From: Rhodospirillaceae bacterium
GTDB lineage: Bacteria; Pseudomonadota; Alphaproteobacteria; UBA6615
Length of the DNA stretch: 49,779 nucleotides
NCBI GenBank assembly: GCA_002713365.1
Contig: PASR01000013.1
Span: 49,932 to 99,710, forward strand
Direction: 5' to 3'
Shown: positions 8,488 through 19,500 of the stretch, piece after piece
Layout: every line of letters begins with the position of its first letter
How positions within the stretch are numbered: position 1 is the stretch's first letter
Program-made: the position numbers and the translations under genes
Notes under the pieces: generated by a model
Databases searched by the model: none
What the model was told of the DNA's origin: nothing
Seen by the model: only the letters and a program-made list of their open reading frames with translations

Positions 8488-8498
8488 GACGGCGCTCC
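8485..8498 (-). promoter_or_regulatory. Ribosome binding site and ATT initiation codon of the TetR gene
   Basis: On the minus strand GGAG (8495-8498) is followed after 7 bases by ATT (8485-8487), which opens the reading frame that encodes the TetR DNA-binding domain. ATT is a rare start, best known from infC, where it lowers expression. Confidence 0.55.
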
Positions 8499-8532
8499 AA
8501 TATAAATTGTATTAAATTGTATAATGTATGAT

Positions 8533-8570
8533 GAAAATATTTTGATCAATATTTTAACCAAAATATTTTC
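8533..8570. promoter_or_regulatory. Candidate TetR operator: perfect 12-bp inverted repeat
   Basis: GAAAATATTTTG at 8533-8544 is the exact reverse complement of CAAAATATTTTC at 8559-8570, with 14 bases between. Each arm contains the palindrome AAAATATTTT. The repeat lies between the TetR gene and the divergent flavin monooxygenase gene, where an autoregulatory TetR operator is expected. Binding is inferred, not shown. Confidence 0.5.
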
Positions 8571-8678
8571 AACTTTAATAATTATTAAAACTTAATAACC
8601 ATTAGTATATGCAGCTTTATTATTATATATTCTTGTGCTTAAATATTTTAATAAACGATCGATTACTTTGAGATTAAA

Positions 8679-9782
8679 ATGGAATTAGCATATTTTACGA
8701 TGCCATTGCATCCAGAAACACGGCCTTTAGCAGAAACTCTGCGTGAAGATAGGGAAGCATTTATTCTTGCTGACAAACTTGGCTATACCGAAGCATACAT
8801 GGGTGAACATGTAACCGATACATTCGAACCAGTACCAAACTCTATGATGTTTCTATCTTCAATAGCTTACGAGACATCAAATATTAAGCTTGGAACTGGC
8901 ACAGTTAATCTAAGTCATCACCACCCAGCCGCAACAGCTGCAGAAGCTGCCATGCTAGATCACATGTTAGAAGGTCGATTTCTTTTTGGAGTAAGCCCTG
9001 GAAACCTTCCATCTGATGCGGAAGTATTTGGCACACTATCAGCTGACCGCAATGAAATGTTTATGGAAGCCCTTGAACAAATAATTGCCGTTTGGACCGA
9101 GGATGCCCCTTATAAAATTGAAGGTAAATACTGGAACATCACAACGGAAAACACCATGAATCTAGAAATGGGTCAGGGAATAATAGGAAAGCCTTACCAG
9201 AAACCCCACCCTCCTATAATAGGTACAGTTGTGGCGCCATATTCTAAAGGTATTGTAGGACTTGGAGAAAGGGGTTGGTATGCTATTTCGGCAAATTTCC
9301 TGCAGCCCAAATGGGTTGCAACTCACTGGCCCCTATTTGCCGAGGGCTGTGCCAAAGCAGGACGAAAAGCGGATACTCAAGATTGGAGAGTCGCAAAAAG
9401 TATATTTGTAGCCGATGATGATCGAATTGCCCAAGAGTATGGTAAAGGTGAACAGTCTCCCTATCGTTTTTACTTTAAACAATTAGGAGGAAAACTAAGG
9501 AAGGCGGGAATGCTTGGTCTTTTCAAAACCGATCGAGATCAGCCTGACGAGGAAATAACATTAGACTACATGTTAGACTCATTAGTGATTACAGGCAGCA
9601 TCAATAGTGTGGTTGATAAATTATTAAAATTCCGTGAAGAAATAGGCGACTTTGGAACATTAGTTTATAATGGACCCGACTGGGTAGATCCCGTTTTGGG
9701 CAAAAGGTCAATGGAGTTAATGGCGACTGAAGTTATGCCTCGTATAAATGAAGCTATTAAGAAAAAAGCAGCAGCCGAATAA
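8679..9782 (+). CDS. LLM-class (luciferase-like) flavin-dependent monooxygenase
   Basis: The 367-residue protein has features of bacterial luciferase-like flavin oxidoreductases: an N-terminal beta strand (LAYFTMPLHP), a YMGEH segment, GTGTVNLSHHHPAATAAEAAMLD and GRFLFGVSPG near residues 75-110, and the later segment KPYQKPHPPI. These TIM-barrel enzymes use reduced flavin from a partner reductase and O2 to oxidise small organic molecules, including ring or C-N/C-S cleavage. No flavin reductase gene is adjacent. Divergence from the TetR gene and closeness to the cyclase and amidase suggest it performs the oxidative step of the same catabolic route. Confidence 0.88.
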   Translation: MELAYFTMPLHPETRPLAETLREDREAFILADKLGYTEAYMGEHVTDTFEPVPNSMMFLSSIAYETSNIKLGTGTVNLSHHHPAATAAEAAMLDHMLEGRFLFGVSPGNLPSDAEVFGTLSADRNEMFMEALEQIIAVWTEDAPYKIEGKYWNITTENTMNLEMGQGIIGKPYQKPHPPIIGTVVAPYSKGIVGLGERGWYAISANFLQPKWVATHWPLFAEGCAKAGRKADTQDWRVAKSIFVADDDRIAQEYGKGEQSPYRFYFKQLGGKLRKAGMLGLFKTDRDQPDEEITLDYMLDSLVITGSINSVVDKLLKFREEIGDFGTLVYNGPDWVDPVLGKRSMELMATEVMPRINEAIKKKAAAE

Positions 9783-9891
9783 ATATCGTGAATCTTTTTC
9801 TTATCGGTCATATTAATGACTTATTATAGATCTGAGAATTTTTCAGGACTTAAAAGCCTATTATCTAGGAATCCCAAGCCTTAAATATAAA

Positions 9892-9968
9892 TGGTGGGCC
9901 CGGCAGGACTCGAACCTGCGACATCACCGTTATGAGCGGTGCGTTCTAACCAACTGAACTACGGGCCC
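9892..9968 (-). tRNA. tRNA with CAT anticodon, probably tRNA-Ile2 (lysidine type)
   Basis: A 77-base cloverleaf with encoded CCA. The acceptor GGGCCCG pairs with CGGGCCC, the anticodon loop reads CTCATAA and the T arm contains GGTTCGAGTCC. CAT may mean elongator methionine or the AUA-reading isoleucine tRNA whose C34 is converted to lysidine by TilS. The C4-G69 and C5-G68 pairs, which I recall as TilS determinants in E. coli, are present, and the acceptor end resembles tRNA-Ile. Ile2 is therefore favoured, but methionine is not excluded. Confidence 0.9.
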
Positions 9969-10100
9969 TAAATAATAATCTAATTCACCAGCCATAAAAA
10001 ATTAATCCGAGCACTTCATATATCATAGAAATAGGCTTGGTCTAGACAGGATCTTTAATTTACGCTGTATAAAAAACCTAATAAAATGAAAATTCACTAT

Positions 10101-10133
10101 AAATCAGATCGATTTATCTGATTTTTTTATTTT
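10101..10133 (+). terminator. Intrinsic terminator-like hairpin, plus strand
   Basis: AAATCAGAT and ATCTGATTT form a perfect 9-bp stem with a 6-base loop, followed on the plus strand by TTTT-A-TTTTT. It would stop plus-strand transcription coming from the flavin monooxygenase gene. It overlaps the last codons of yaiI on the other strand. Confidence 0.5.
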
Positions 10134-10595
10134 TATGAAAAATTTTTGTACCATATTTTCAAGGGATTGTAAAAATACTGTACGATCTTTCTTTGTAAAA
10201 GGAGCATTATAAGTATCGTTATTATCTATTTCTCTAAGGTAACTTCTCAGATCACGCATGGCCAAAGCATTGCCAATATTATCATCCGTAAAAATTCGTC
10301 CATCAGGGGCCATTGCTTTAGCCCCTCCTGCTAAACAACGTGCAGCTAATAGAATGTCTGCCGTAATAACAATATCATCCGTAGTTATATTCTCAACAAT
10401 CCAGTCATCTGCCTCATCTTGTCCTTCAGGCACAACTATAATTTCAATCTTTAGATTATTGTTACCAATACGCAACCAACTATTACTTACCATAAAGACT
10501 TTCAATTTATGGCGATTAGCTACTCTTAAAACTTCTTCTTTAACAGGACAAGCATCGGCATCAACATAGATCTCAATGCTGTTTTTTACCTTCAC
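10104..10595 (-). CDS. yaiI: YaiI/YqxD family protein (UPF0178, DUF188)
   Basis: A 163-residue protein with the YaiI/YqxD N-terminal signature IYVDADACPVK, the central GQDEADDWI, TADILLAARC, and the APDGRIFTDDNIG segment. The fold is PIN-like and the biochemical role is not established, though nuclease-like acidic residues are conserved. The start is GTG at 10593-10595; the ribosome binding site is weak. It follows rpoD by 30 bases on the same strand and may be read from the rpoD transcript. Confidence 0.9.
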   Translation of the reverse strand: MKVKNSIEIYVDADACPVKEEVLRVANRHKLKVFMVSNSWLRIGNNNLKIEIIVVPEGQDEADDWIVENITTDDIVITADILLAARCLAGGAKAMAPDGRIFTDDNIGNALAMRDLRSYLREIDNNDTYNAPFTKKDRTVFLQSLENMVQKFFIKIKKSDKSI

Positions 10596-10625
10596 GCTTT
10601 TTATAATTGTAATTTTATACTGATT

Positions 10626-12668
10626 TTAATAATCTAGAAAACTTCGTAACTTACGCGAACGTGATGGATGCTTAAGCTTTCTAAGAGCTTTAGCTTCAAT
10701 TTGTCTTATACGCTCACGTGTTACCGAAAACTGCTGCCCTACTTCCTCAAGAGTATGATCTGTGTTCATTCCTATACCAAAACGCATTCGCAAAACACGT
10801 TCTTCACGAGGCGTTAAAGTTGCCAACACTCTTGTTGTCGTTTCACGTAAATTAGCTTGAATAGCTGCATCAATAGGCAATACAGCATTCTTATCTTCAA
10901 TAAAATCGCCTAAATGAGAGTCCTCTTCATCACCAATTGGCGTTTCAAGAGAAATTGGCTCTTTTGCTATTTTCAAAACCTTGCGGACTTTTTCTAAAGG
11001 CATGTGTAGCTTAATAGCCAGTTCATCGGGAGTAGGTTCTCTACCAATCTCATGAAGCATTTGGCGCGACGTTCGCACTAGCTTATTTATCGTTTCAATC
11101 ATGTGTACTGGTATTCGAATCGTTCTAGCCTGATCAGCTATAGATCGAGTTATTGCTTGGCGAATCCACCAAGTGGCATAAGTAGAAAATTTATACCCGC
11201 GTCTATATTCAAACTTATCAACCGCCTTCATTAGACCAATATTACCTTCTTGAATTAAATCAAGAAACTGTAGCCCTCGGTTTGTATATTTCTTAGCTAT
11301 AGATATAACTAGCCGCAAGTTGGCCTCAACCATTTCTTTTTTAGCGCGGCTAGCTTCTTTTTCTCCTTGTTGTACTGTGCTTACTATTCGACGAAATTCA
11401 GAAACTGGTAAACCAACACGTGTTGATATTTCTGATACCTCCTTACGAATCTCTCTGATTTGTGTGGACTTAGTGCTACCAAACTTATTCCAGCCTTTAC
11501 CTTTAAGGCGACTAATACGACTTATCCATCTTGGTTCAAGCTCATTCGTCATATATTGATCTAGAAACTCAACTCGACTGACACCGGATTCTAACGCCAA
11601 ACGCAATAATTTACCTTCATAGTTCGTGAGGCGTCTATTAAGACCATAAAGTTCATCAACTAAAGTCTCAATGCGAGCGTTATTAAGCCTTACTGATTCC
11701 ATGATAGTTACTAATTCATCTTGTAGCTTTATATACCGCCTATTCTGGGCATTCGTAAGTTCTTCAGATTTTTTTTTCATACCGGCAAGGCGTTGGTCTT
11801 GAAGTTTACGCAGCTTTTTATAAGTCTTATTAATTTCATCAAAATTTTTAAGAACGTCAGGTTTTAGCCGTTCTTCCATTGCCGCTAATGATAAGTTTGC
11901 CGCATCATCTTCATCATCTTCGTCAATATCATCTCCATCCTCATCAGAATCACTTTTTCTTACAGAGTTGTTAGATTCAGCTGCTAGTCTTGCAGCCAAC
12001 AATTTACTTTGACTTATCGGCCCTGTACTCGGACCATTTAGACCATTTGACCCAGGACCGCCATTTACACTATTATCTACAGTAGGGTTTTCAGCACCCA
12101 AAGTTGCATCTAAATCAATTACATCGCGTAATAATATACGTTCATCATGCAGAGCATCACGCCATTGAATAATTGCTCGTATTGTTAATGGAGATTCGCA
12201 TATAGCTCCTATCATTTTTTCACGACCAGCTTCTATACGCTTAGCGATAGCAATCTCGCCTTCTCGTGATAACAACTCGACCGTACCCATTTCTCGCAAA
12301 TACATGCGTACCGGGTCATCAGTGCGGCCTATATCTTCAGATGCTGCAGGCGTTGAAGCAGAAGTTTTGTCATCATTCTTACCAGAACTAGATGTAGTTG
12401 ACGGAACTTCATTTTCTTCTTTCTCTTCACCTTCGACAACATTTATCCCCATTTCCGAAAGTTGAGCTAGAATATCTTCTATTTGCTCAGACGACACCTG
12501 CTCTTGAGGAAGAGTTTCATTTATCTCATCGTAAGTAATATAGCCGCGCTCTTTGCCTTTAGCGATCATCTTCTTGACCGCCTGAACAGAACTATCCATC
12601 AGTGGTCCATCAGACATCCCTTCGCGGTCTTCCATATTTTCCGCCACTGATTCCTGCTTAATTGCCAT
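10626..12668 (-). CDS. rpoD: RNA polymerase sigma-70 factor RpoD
   Basis: The 680-residue housekeeping sigma factor. Region 1.1 is at the N-terminus, region 1.2 contains [11 protein letters not shown], and an acidic non-conserved insert (residues about 240-260, rich in D and E) precedes the core. Region 2 includes [17 protein letters not shown] for -10 binding, region 3 [11 protein letters not shown], and region 4.2 the helix-turn-helix [20 protein letters not shown] for -35 binding. AAGGGA lies 6 bases before the ATG. It lies 54 bases after dnaG in the conserved yqeY-dnaG-rpoD order of the macromolecular synthesis operon. Confidence 0.98.
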   Translation of the reverse strand: MAIKQESVAENMEDREGMSDGPLMDSSVQAVKKMIAKGKERGYITYDEINETLPQEQVSSEQIEDILAQLSEMGINVVEGEEKEENEVPSTTSSSGKNDDKTSASTPAASEDIGRTDDPVRMYLREMGTVELLSREGEIAIAKRIEAGREKMIGAICESPLTIRAIIQWRDALHDERILLRDVIDLDATLGAENPTVDNSVNGGPGSNGLNGPSTGPISQSKLLAARLAAESNNSVRKSDSDEDGDDIDEDDEDDAANLSLAAMEERLKPDVLKNFDEINKTYKKLRKLQDQRLAGMKKKSEELTNAQNRRYIKLQDELVTIMESVRLNNARIETLVDELYGLNRRLTNYEGKLLRLALESGVSRVEFLDQYMTNELEPRWISRISRLKGKGWNKFGSTKSTQIREIRKEVSEISTRVGLPVSEFRRIVSTVQQGEKEASRAKKEMVEANLRLVISIAKKYTNRGLQFLDLIQEGNIGLMKAVDKFEYRRGYKFSTYATWWIRQAITRSIADQARTIRIPVHMIETINKLVRTSRQMLHEIGREPTPDELAIKLHMPLEKVRKVLKIAKEPISLETPIGDEEDSHLGDFIEDKNAVLPIDAAIQANLRETTTRVLATLTPREERVLRMRFGIGMNTDHTLEEVGQQFSVTRERIRQIEAKALRKLKHPSRSRKLRSFLDY

Positions 12669-12722
12669 TTTTGTCCCTTAATCTATAGATAAATATATAT
12701 TTTAAGTTACTATCTAAAATAT

Positions 12723-14528
12723 TTATAGTCTACCCGGTCCTGATTGTTCGCGAACTATCTCCAAAAGTCGTTCACTATTTTCAGCAGTCATTTCATCTGC
12801 AAGTTCCTTTTTCGCAGCCTTACGATCACTATTAAGACTATTGCTTCGATAAGATGCAATAATTTCTACCAAAGCATTAGATACCACATCTAATGGCGCC
12901 TCAGGAGAGGCAAACTTAGCCTGTCTATATATTTTTGCATTCAGTATACCTAATAATATATCTTGATAACCAGACTCATTGAGATGGTCTTGCAAAGCCC
13001 CACTGTCAAGGTCTGGTTGATCACCAGCCACGTTTAAAATCTCCCTTAATACTCTGTCAAGCTCTCTGTTGCTAAGACTTACGTCTGCTAATTGTTCTGC
13101 AAATCCATGAACAACCTCATTATGATTTATTAGAATTGAAATTAGCACCTTTTCTTGACGTTCTCTCATAGCTGTTAAATCACCACGAGGGACAAGACTA
13201 TTAGTTTTTATAAATCTATTTTTATTATTTGGTAATTTATTGTGAGAGCTAATTCCATCTTCTTTACCAAAAATTATTCGTAGTTGGTTGCGTATTCTTT
13301 GTTGATAATGATATTGAATACTTCTATCGGATATGCATTTTATATGATTATTTAGCTTGCTTTCTAAAGAAGCTCGCTGCTCAGGTGTGGTAAATTTATT
13401 ACCTCCCACTTCTAAATCGATAATTACATCTACTAAGGGTTGCGCCTTACCTAATAGAGTTTCAAATCCTCCGCGAGAGCGTGTTTTAACTAAACTATCA
13501 GGGTCTTCTCCCAAAGGTAATGATACAAATCTCAACGATTTTCCAGGTTTCAGCAAGGGCAAGGCCCTTTGTGCAGCCCTGAATGCCGCTCTTCGCCCAG
13601 CATTATCTCCGTCAAAACACAATAATGGCTCATCCACCACTCTCCAAAGAGCAAGTATCTGTTCTTCGGTAAGTGCCGTACCTAGGGGAGCAACACTATG
13701 TTGAATTCCACTTTGATTTAATGCAATTACATCTGTGTACCCTTCAACAACTATAATAGTTCCAGTAGTCCTAGAAGCAGCCCGCGCATCAACCAAATTG
13801 TATAGTACTTGTCCTTTGCTAAATAATCTAGTTTCCGGAGAATTTAGATATTTAGGTTGGCCTTCTCCTAAAATACGACCACCAAAGGCAATAACTTTTC
13901 CCCTTCTATCAGATATTGGAAAAATTACTCTGTTAAAAAAATAATCGCGTGGTGAATTAGAATGTTCATTGTTTTTTACTAAGCCGCAATCTACTAATTG
14001 CTCTAAACTAACTCCCATTTCTAACATTTCTTGCCTAAATATTCCTCGCCCATCTGGAGCAAACCCCAGACGAAATTTAGAAATCGTAGTTTCTGAAAAG
14101 CCACGACCAAGCAGGTATTTTAGTCCTCTATCTCCATGGGGCTTACGTAGCTGATTTTCAAACCAATTACATGCTTTTTCCATCACTTCTTGAAGAGATA
14201 AAACTTTTTTTACCTCTTCTCTATTCTCTTTAGTATCCTTAGGTATGGGTAACCCAGAAAACCCAGCTAATTTTTCAATAGCTTCTGGAAAACTAAGTCC
14301 TTCAATTTGCATAATAAAACTTATAATATCTCCATGGGCTCCGCAGCCAAAACAGTGATAAAAACCTTTTTCATCGTTAACTGTAAAAGACGGTGTTTTT
14401 TCATTATGAAACGGACATAGGCCAGTTGCTTCACGACCACGTCGAACTAACTTAACTTTAGTTGCGATTAACTCTGAAACCGTAATACGGGCGCGAAGCT
14501 CATCAAGAAATTGTGAAGGAACTGCCAT
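12723..14528 (-). CDS. dnaG: DNA primase
   Basis: The 601-residue DnaG synthesises RNA primers at the replication fork. The N-terminal zinc finger is intact (CPFH near residue 38, then CFGCGAHGD about 20 residues later). The RNA polymerase domain has the YLLGRGFS and LGFAPDG segments. The TOPRIM core has VVEGYTDVIAL followed by CFDGDNAGRRAA, with its catalytic acidic residues. The C-terminal helicase-binding domain is more divergent, as usual. It stands between yqeY and rpoD. Confidence 0.97.
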   Translation of the reverse strand: MAVPSQFLDELRARITVSELIATKVKLVRRGREATGLCPFHNEKTPSFTVNDEKGFYHCFGCGAHGDIISFIMQIEGLSFPEAIEKLAGFSGLPIPKDTKENREEVKKVLSLQEVMEKACNWFENQLRKPHGDRGLKYLLGRGFSETTISKFRLGFAPDGRGIFRQEMLEMGVSLEQLVDCGLVKNNEHSNSPRDYFFNRVIFPISDRRGKVIAFGGRILGEGQPKYLNSPETRLFSKGQVLYNLVDARAASRTTGTIIVVEGYTDVIALNQSGIQHSVAPLGTALTEEQILALWRVVDEPLLCFDGDNAGRRAAFRAAQRALPLLKPGKSLRFVSLPLGEDPDSLVKTRSRGGFETLLGKAQPLVDVIIDLEVGGNKFTTPEQRASLESKLNNHIKCISDRSIQYHYQQRIRNQLRIIFGKEDGISSHNKLPNNKNRFIKTNSLVPRGDLTAMRERQEKVLISILINHNEVVHGFAEQLADVSLSNRELDRVLREILNVAGDQPDLDSGALQDHLNESGYQDILLGILNAKIYRQAKFASPEAPLDVVSNALVEIIASYRSNSLNSDRKAAKKELADEMTAENSERLLEIVREQSGPGRL

Positions 14529-14684
14529 GAAACAGCTTTATGTTGTTAAATTAGGTTAAACAGAAAGTACAGAATATTAGGTTTGCTATATATCAAGCAA
14601 TAGTAAACTTTATAAACCGATTATAATGTTACTTAATTATAACTAATTACACAGAAATTGGGGATAACTATTAATTCGAAGTTA

Positions 14685-15146
14685 TTAACTATTACTGAGT
14701 TTTTGCTTAACAAGTCCACTAGCTTTTGAAAAGTCCATTTGACCAGCATAATTGTTACGTAATTCGCTCATAATATGGCCCATATCTTTAAGACTATCTG
14801 CACCAATTTCGTTTATTGTTTTTTCAACGATTAGATTTATTTGCTCTTCATCCAATTGTTGAGGTAAGAAGCGTTCTATAATTGTAATCTCTTTCGCTTC
14901 TTGCTCGGCCAGTTCTTTTCGGCCTCCATCTTCATACATTTGAATGGATTCTCGGCGCTGCTTTACCATAGTCTGCAGCATCTGTAGAATCTCGTCGTCA
15001 GATATACCTTCAGTATCGCCTTTGCCTCTAGCAGCAATGTCTCGGTCTTTCAAAGCCGCCATAATTAAGCGCACTGTTGAAATGCAACGCTTATCTTGTT
15101 GCTTAAGCGCTACCCTCAGCGCCTCTGGAATAGAATTTCTTAGCAT
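14685..15146 (-). CDS. GatB/YqeY domain-containing protein
   Basis: A 153-residue YqeY-family protein with the start LRNSIPEALRVALKQQDK, the TVRLIMAALKDRDIAARG segment and the closing GQMDFSKASGLVKQKL. It resembles the C-terminal tail domain of GatB, which binds tRNA in the amidotransferase, but acts as a free protein of uncertain role. It is usually placed upstream of dnaG in Alphaproteobacteria and divergent from carA, as here. Confidence 0.93.
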   Translation of the reverse strand: MLRNSIPEALRVALKQQDKRCISTVRLIMAALKDRDIAARGKGDTEGISDDEILQMLQTMVKQRRESIQMYEDGGRKELAEQEAKEITIIERFLPQQLDEEQINLIVEKTINEIGADSLKDMGHIMSELRNNYAGQMDFSKASGLVKQKLSNS

Positions 15147-15397
15147 GTTAACTTTCTATATTTGAACATTTTACAGAACCTAACGGATTTGTATTACTAT
15201 AGCAAACTTAGATTTATGACCTAACTAGTTGTTTTTCTTGTTTATTTTTATTACATTCAAAACTTGACGACTCACAGCGGCTAGCCTAGAACACCAAAAA
15301 ATTTTCGCCTGTTAAATATTGTACTGGCTATAACATTAATATAAGCCGTATTATTAAGTAGGGCGACAGCAAACACGTTCTATAGGACCCCATTTAA

Positions 15398-16570
15398 ATG
15401 GCTGAGGGTGCACGCAAAGAATCAAACCAGCCAAACTGGGCAACTGGTGCCCTGGTTTTACGTGATGGAACTGTATTTTGGGCTAAAGGAATTGGTGCAT
15501 CGGGAACAATGGTCGGTGAAGTTTGTTTTAATACTGCAACCACCGGTTACCAGGAAATATTAACTGATCCCTCTTACGCTGGACAAATTATTAATTTTAC
15601 ATTTCCACATATAGGAAATGTAGGTACGAATTCTCATGATATAGAAGCAAATTTTTCTTCAGCAAAAGGTTGTATCCTGCGTGGTAGTATAACAAACCCT
15701 GCGAATTGGCGCTCGGAAATGGCTCTCGATTCATGGCTAAAATCTCAAAATTTAATAGCAATCACAGGTGTAGACACCCGTCGGTTGACGAGAATGATCC
15801 GAGATGGTGGGTCGCCAATCGGAGCAATTAGTCATCAACCTGCAAATAGTATAAACCTTAAAGAGTTACAAACTGCAGCAAATGGTTGGCAAGGCCTAGA
15901 AGGCCTTGATTTGGCCATTGAGGTCAGTTGCACTGAAGCATATGAATGGAACGAAACAAGATGGCATATAGGGGAAGGTTATTTCGAATTGAAAGAACCA
16001 AAACACCACATAATTGCAATTGATTTCGGGGTAAAGCATAACATCTTAAGGTCTTTAGCTGAACTTGGTTGCAAAATTACTGTTGTTCCAGCATCAACTA
16101 GTGCGAAGGAAGTGCTAGACTATAAAGCCGATGGCGTATTTCTTTCAAATGGGCCTGGTGACCCAGTTGCAACTGGAGTATATGCCATACCAATGATTCA
16201 AGAATTGCTGGCTAATGGTATCCCTATGTTTGGTATTTGTCTCGGCCATCAGTTAATGGCATTAGCATTGGGTGCAAAAACAAAAAAAATGCATCACGGA
16301 CATCGAGGTGCTAATCATCCGGTCAAAGAATTGCTAACCGGCAAAGTAGAAATAACAAGCCAGAATCATGGCTTTGTTGTAGTTAGTGATTCCTTGCCTG
16401 ATAACGTTCTTCCAACACACATTTCTCTGTTTGATAAAAGTATTGAAGGACTAAAAGTTAAAAGCCAATCAGCTTTTTCTGTTCAATATCATCCCGAATC
16501 CTCACCTGGTCCCCAAGATTCTCAATATTTATTCGAATATTTTATAAAGATGATAGAGGACAAAAAATAA
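15398..16570 (+). CDS. carA: Carbamoyl-phosphate synthase small (glutaminase) subunit
   Basis: The 390-residue CarA hydrolyses glutamine and passes ammonia to CarB for carbamoyl phosphate, the precursor of pyrimidines and arginine. The N-terminal small-subunit domain begins at [10 protein letters not shown], and the class I amidotransferase domain carries the catalytic C281 in FGICLGHQ with H365 and E367 in QYHPES. The carB start codon follows 5 bases after the stop. About 250 bases of non-coding DNA separate it from the divergent yqeY gene and must hold the promoters of both; I see no clear operator or attenuator there. Confidence 0.98.
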   Translation: MAEGARKESNQPNWATGALVLRDGTVFWAKGIGASGTMVGEVCFNTATTGYQEILTDPSYAGQIINFTFPHIGNVGTNSHDIEANFSSAKGCILRGSITNPANWRSEMALDSWLKSQNLIAITGVDTRRLTRMIRDGGSPIGAISHQPANSINLKELQTAANGWQGLEGLDLAIEVSCTEAYEWNETRWHIGEGYFELKEPKHHIIAIDFGVKHNILRSLAELGCKITVVPASTSAKEVLDYKADGVFLSNGPGDPVATGVYAIPMIQELLANGIPMFGICLGHQLMALALGAKTKKMHHGHRGANHPVKELLTGKVEITSQNHGFVVVSDSLPDNVLPTHISLFDKSIEGLKVKSQSAFSVQYHPESSPGPQDSQYLFEYFIKMIEDKK

Positions 16571-16574
16571 AAAC

Positions 16575-19500
16575 ATGCCTAAACGTAGCGATATATCTTC
16601 TATCATGATTGTTGGAGCAGGTCCGATCATAATTGGCCAAGCATGTGAATTTGATTATTCAGGAACTCAGGCGGTAAAAGCTCTCCGTGAAGAAGGTTAC
16701 CGGATCATACTTATCAACTCAAATCCGGCAACAATAATGACGGATCCTTCGATGGCAGATGCCACCTATATTGAACCAATTACTCCTGAAATCGTAGCTA
16801 AAATTATTGAATTAGAACGCCCTGATGCCATTCTTCCTACTATGGGAGGACAAACAGCATTAAATACATGTCTAACTCTAGAAAGAAATGGAACTTTAAA
16901 AAAACTTGGTATTGAGATGATAGGGGCCAAAGCAGATGTAATAGACAAAGCTGAAGACCGGCTACAGTTTCGTGAAGCAATGTCAAACATTGGTTTGGAA
17001 TCCCCAATAAGCATTCTGGTTAAAAATAGAGAAATGGCTGAAGAAGGCCTACTTAAAGTTGGCCTGCCGGCTATAATAAGGCCAAGTTTTACTCTTGCTG
17101 GAACCGGCGGCGGAGTTGCTTACAACCAGGATGAATATTTCGAAATCATAGAGGGTGGTCTGACAGCATCACCAACATCTGAGGTTTTAGTTGAAGAGTC
17201 AGTCCTTGGATGGAAAGAATACGAAATGGAAGTAGTTCGTGATCAAGCTGATAATTGTATTATAGTTTGTTCCATAGAAAACATTGACCCAATGGGAGTT
17301 CACACTGGTGATTCTATCACAGTAGCCCCGGCACTTACTTTGTCAGATAAAGAATTTCAGATTATGCGCAATGCATCAGTTGCTTGCTTGCGTGAAATTG
17401 GAGTTGATACAGGGGGCTCTAATGTACAATTTGCGGTAAATCCATCAAACGGTCGAATGGTTGTTATTGAGATGAATCCTCGGGTAAGCCGTTCATCAGC
17501 ATTGGCTTCAAAAGCCACAGGATTTCCAATAGCAAAAATAGCTGCCAAACTAGCGGTGGGTTATACTTTAGACGAGCTAGACAATGACATTACTGGAGTT
17601 ACACCAGCAAGCTTTGAACCTACAATTGATTATATAGTAACAAAGATTCCTCGTTTCACATTTGAAAAATTCCCCGGTACAAAACCCCTACTAACAACTT
17701 CAATGAAGTCAGTTGGAGAGGTGATGGCGATTGGACGTACATTTACGGAAAGCCTACAGAAGGCTCTACGTTCATTAGAGACAGGACTTACAGGACTTAA
17801 TGAAATAGAAATTCCTAATTCACATCTTTCAGAAAAAAATTCTACCTATGACATTGATTCCGTTCGTGCCGCACTTGGACACCCAACCCCCGAACGAATA
17901 CTTATTATTGCTCAAGCAATTAGACTCGGGGTATCACTTAATGAAATCCAGAGAGTAACTCATTACGACCCTTGGTTCCTAGAACAGCTTGAATGCCTGA
18001 TAAAAACTGAAAATAAAATACGTACATCTGGTTTACCACAAGATCACGATGGCTTGTTATATATAAAGCAAATGGGTTTTTCAGATGCAAGACTAGCTGA
18101 GCTTTCTAATCAGTCTGAATCCCAAGTAACAAATCTACGTAATGCCCTTTCGGTTAAACCTGTTTATAAACGAATTGATACTTGTGCTGCCGAATTTCCA
18201 AGTCAAACACCGTATATGTATTCCACCTATGAGGGTTACATAGGGCAACCAGGTGAATGTGAAGCAGATCCAAGTGAAAAACCAAAGATTATTGTTCTAG
18301 GTGGAGGACCTAACCGTATAGGGCAAGGTATTGAGTTTGATTATTGCTGTGTTCACGCCATTTTCGCTCTTCATGAAGCAGGGTATGAGACGATAATGAT
18401 AAACTGTAATCCGGAAACAGTATCCACCGATTACGACACTTCGGACCGGCTTTACTTTGAGCCTTTAACTACTGAAGATGTAATTGAAATATGTCAATTA
18501 GAACAGAAATCTGGCAGTCTAAAGGGAGTTATAGTTCAGTTCGGAGGACAAACACCTCTTAAACTCGCTAGCGCACTTCATGAAAACGGCATTAATATCT
18601 TAGGAACCTCCCCCGATGCTATTGATCTAGCTGAAGATAGAGAACGTTTTCAGCAGATACTAAAAAAATTAAATTTAAAACAGCCCAAAAATGGCCTGGC
18701 AAAAAGTGCTGAAGAGGCTATTTCTGTGGCGGAGAAACTTAGTTTTCCTTTGTTAATACGACCGTCTTATGTCTTAGGGGGTCGAGCTATGGAAATAGTA
18801 TACGATATGGAAGGTGTAATTCGATATATTTCAGAAGCAGTGAAGGTTTCTGGCGATAGCCCTGTATTATTAGACAGTTTTCTTCAAGAAGCTATTGAGG
18901 TGGATGTTGATGCTCTGGCAGACGGTAGCGGAGATATTTACATTGCTGGAATTATGGAGCATATCGAGGAGGCTGGTATTCATAGCGGAGACAGTGCCTG
19001 TTCTTTGCCACCATTTACATTAGACTCTTTAGTTTTAAATGAAATAGAGAGACAAACAAAAGTCTTGGCAAAAGCATTGAAAGTTGTAGGTTTAATGAAC
19101 ATACAATTTGCGGTCAAAGATGAAAATATATACATAATCGAGGTCAACCCTAGAGCCAGTAGGACCGTTCCTTTTGTTGCTAAAGCCACAGGCGTGCAAC
19201 TAGCTAAATTAGCAGCAAGACTTATGGTCAATCAATTACTATCCGAATTTGGACTCGGAGAACATGGTATACCTAGAGCTCCAGTTAGTTCTCATGTGGC
19301 TATTAAGGAAGCTGTTTTTCCTTTTGCTCGCTTCCCAGGAGTAGACACGATACTGGGACCAGAGATGAAATCAACAGGAGAGGTAATGGGACTTGATAAA
19401 GACTTTGGTCATGCATTTGCTAAATCTCAATTGGCAAGTGGAGTTAAAATACCCATTTCGGGAAATGTTTTTATATCTGTAAGAGATAGAGATAAATTGA

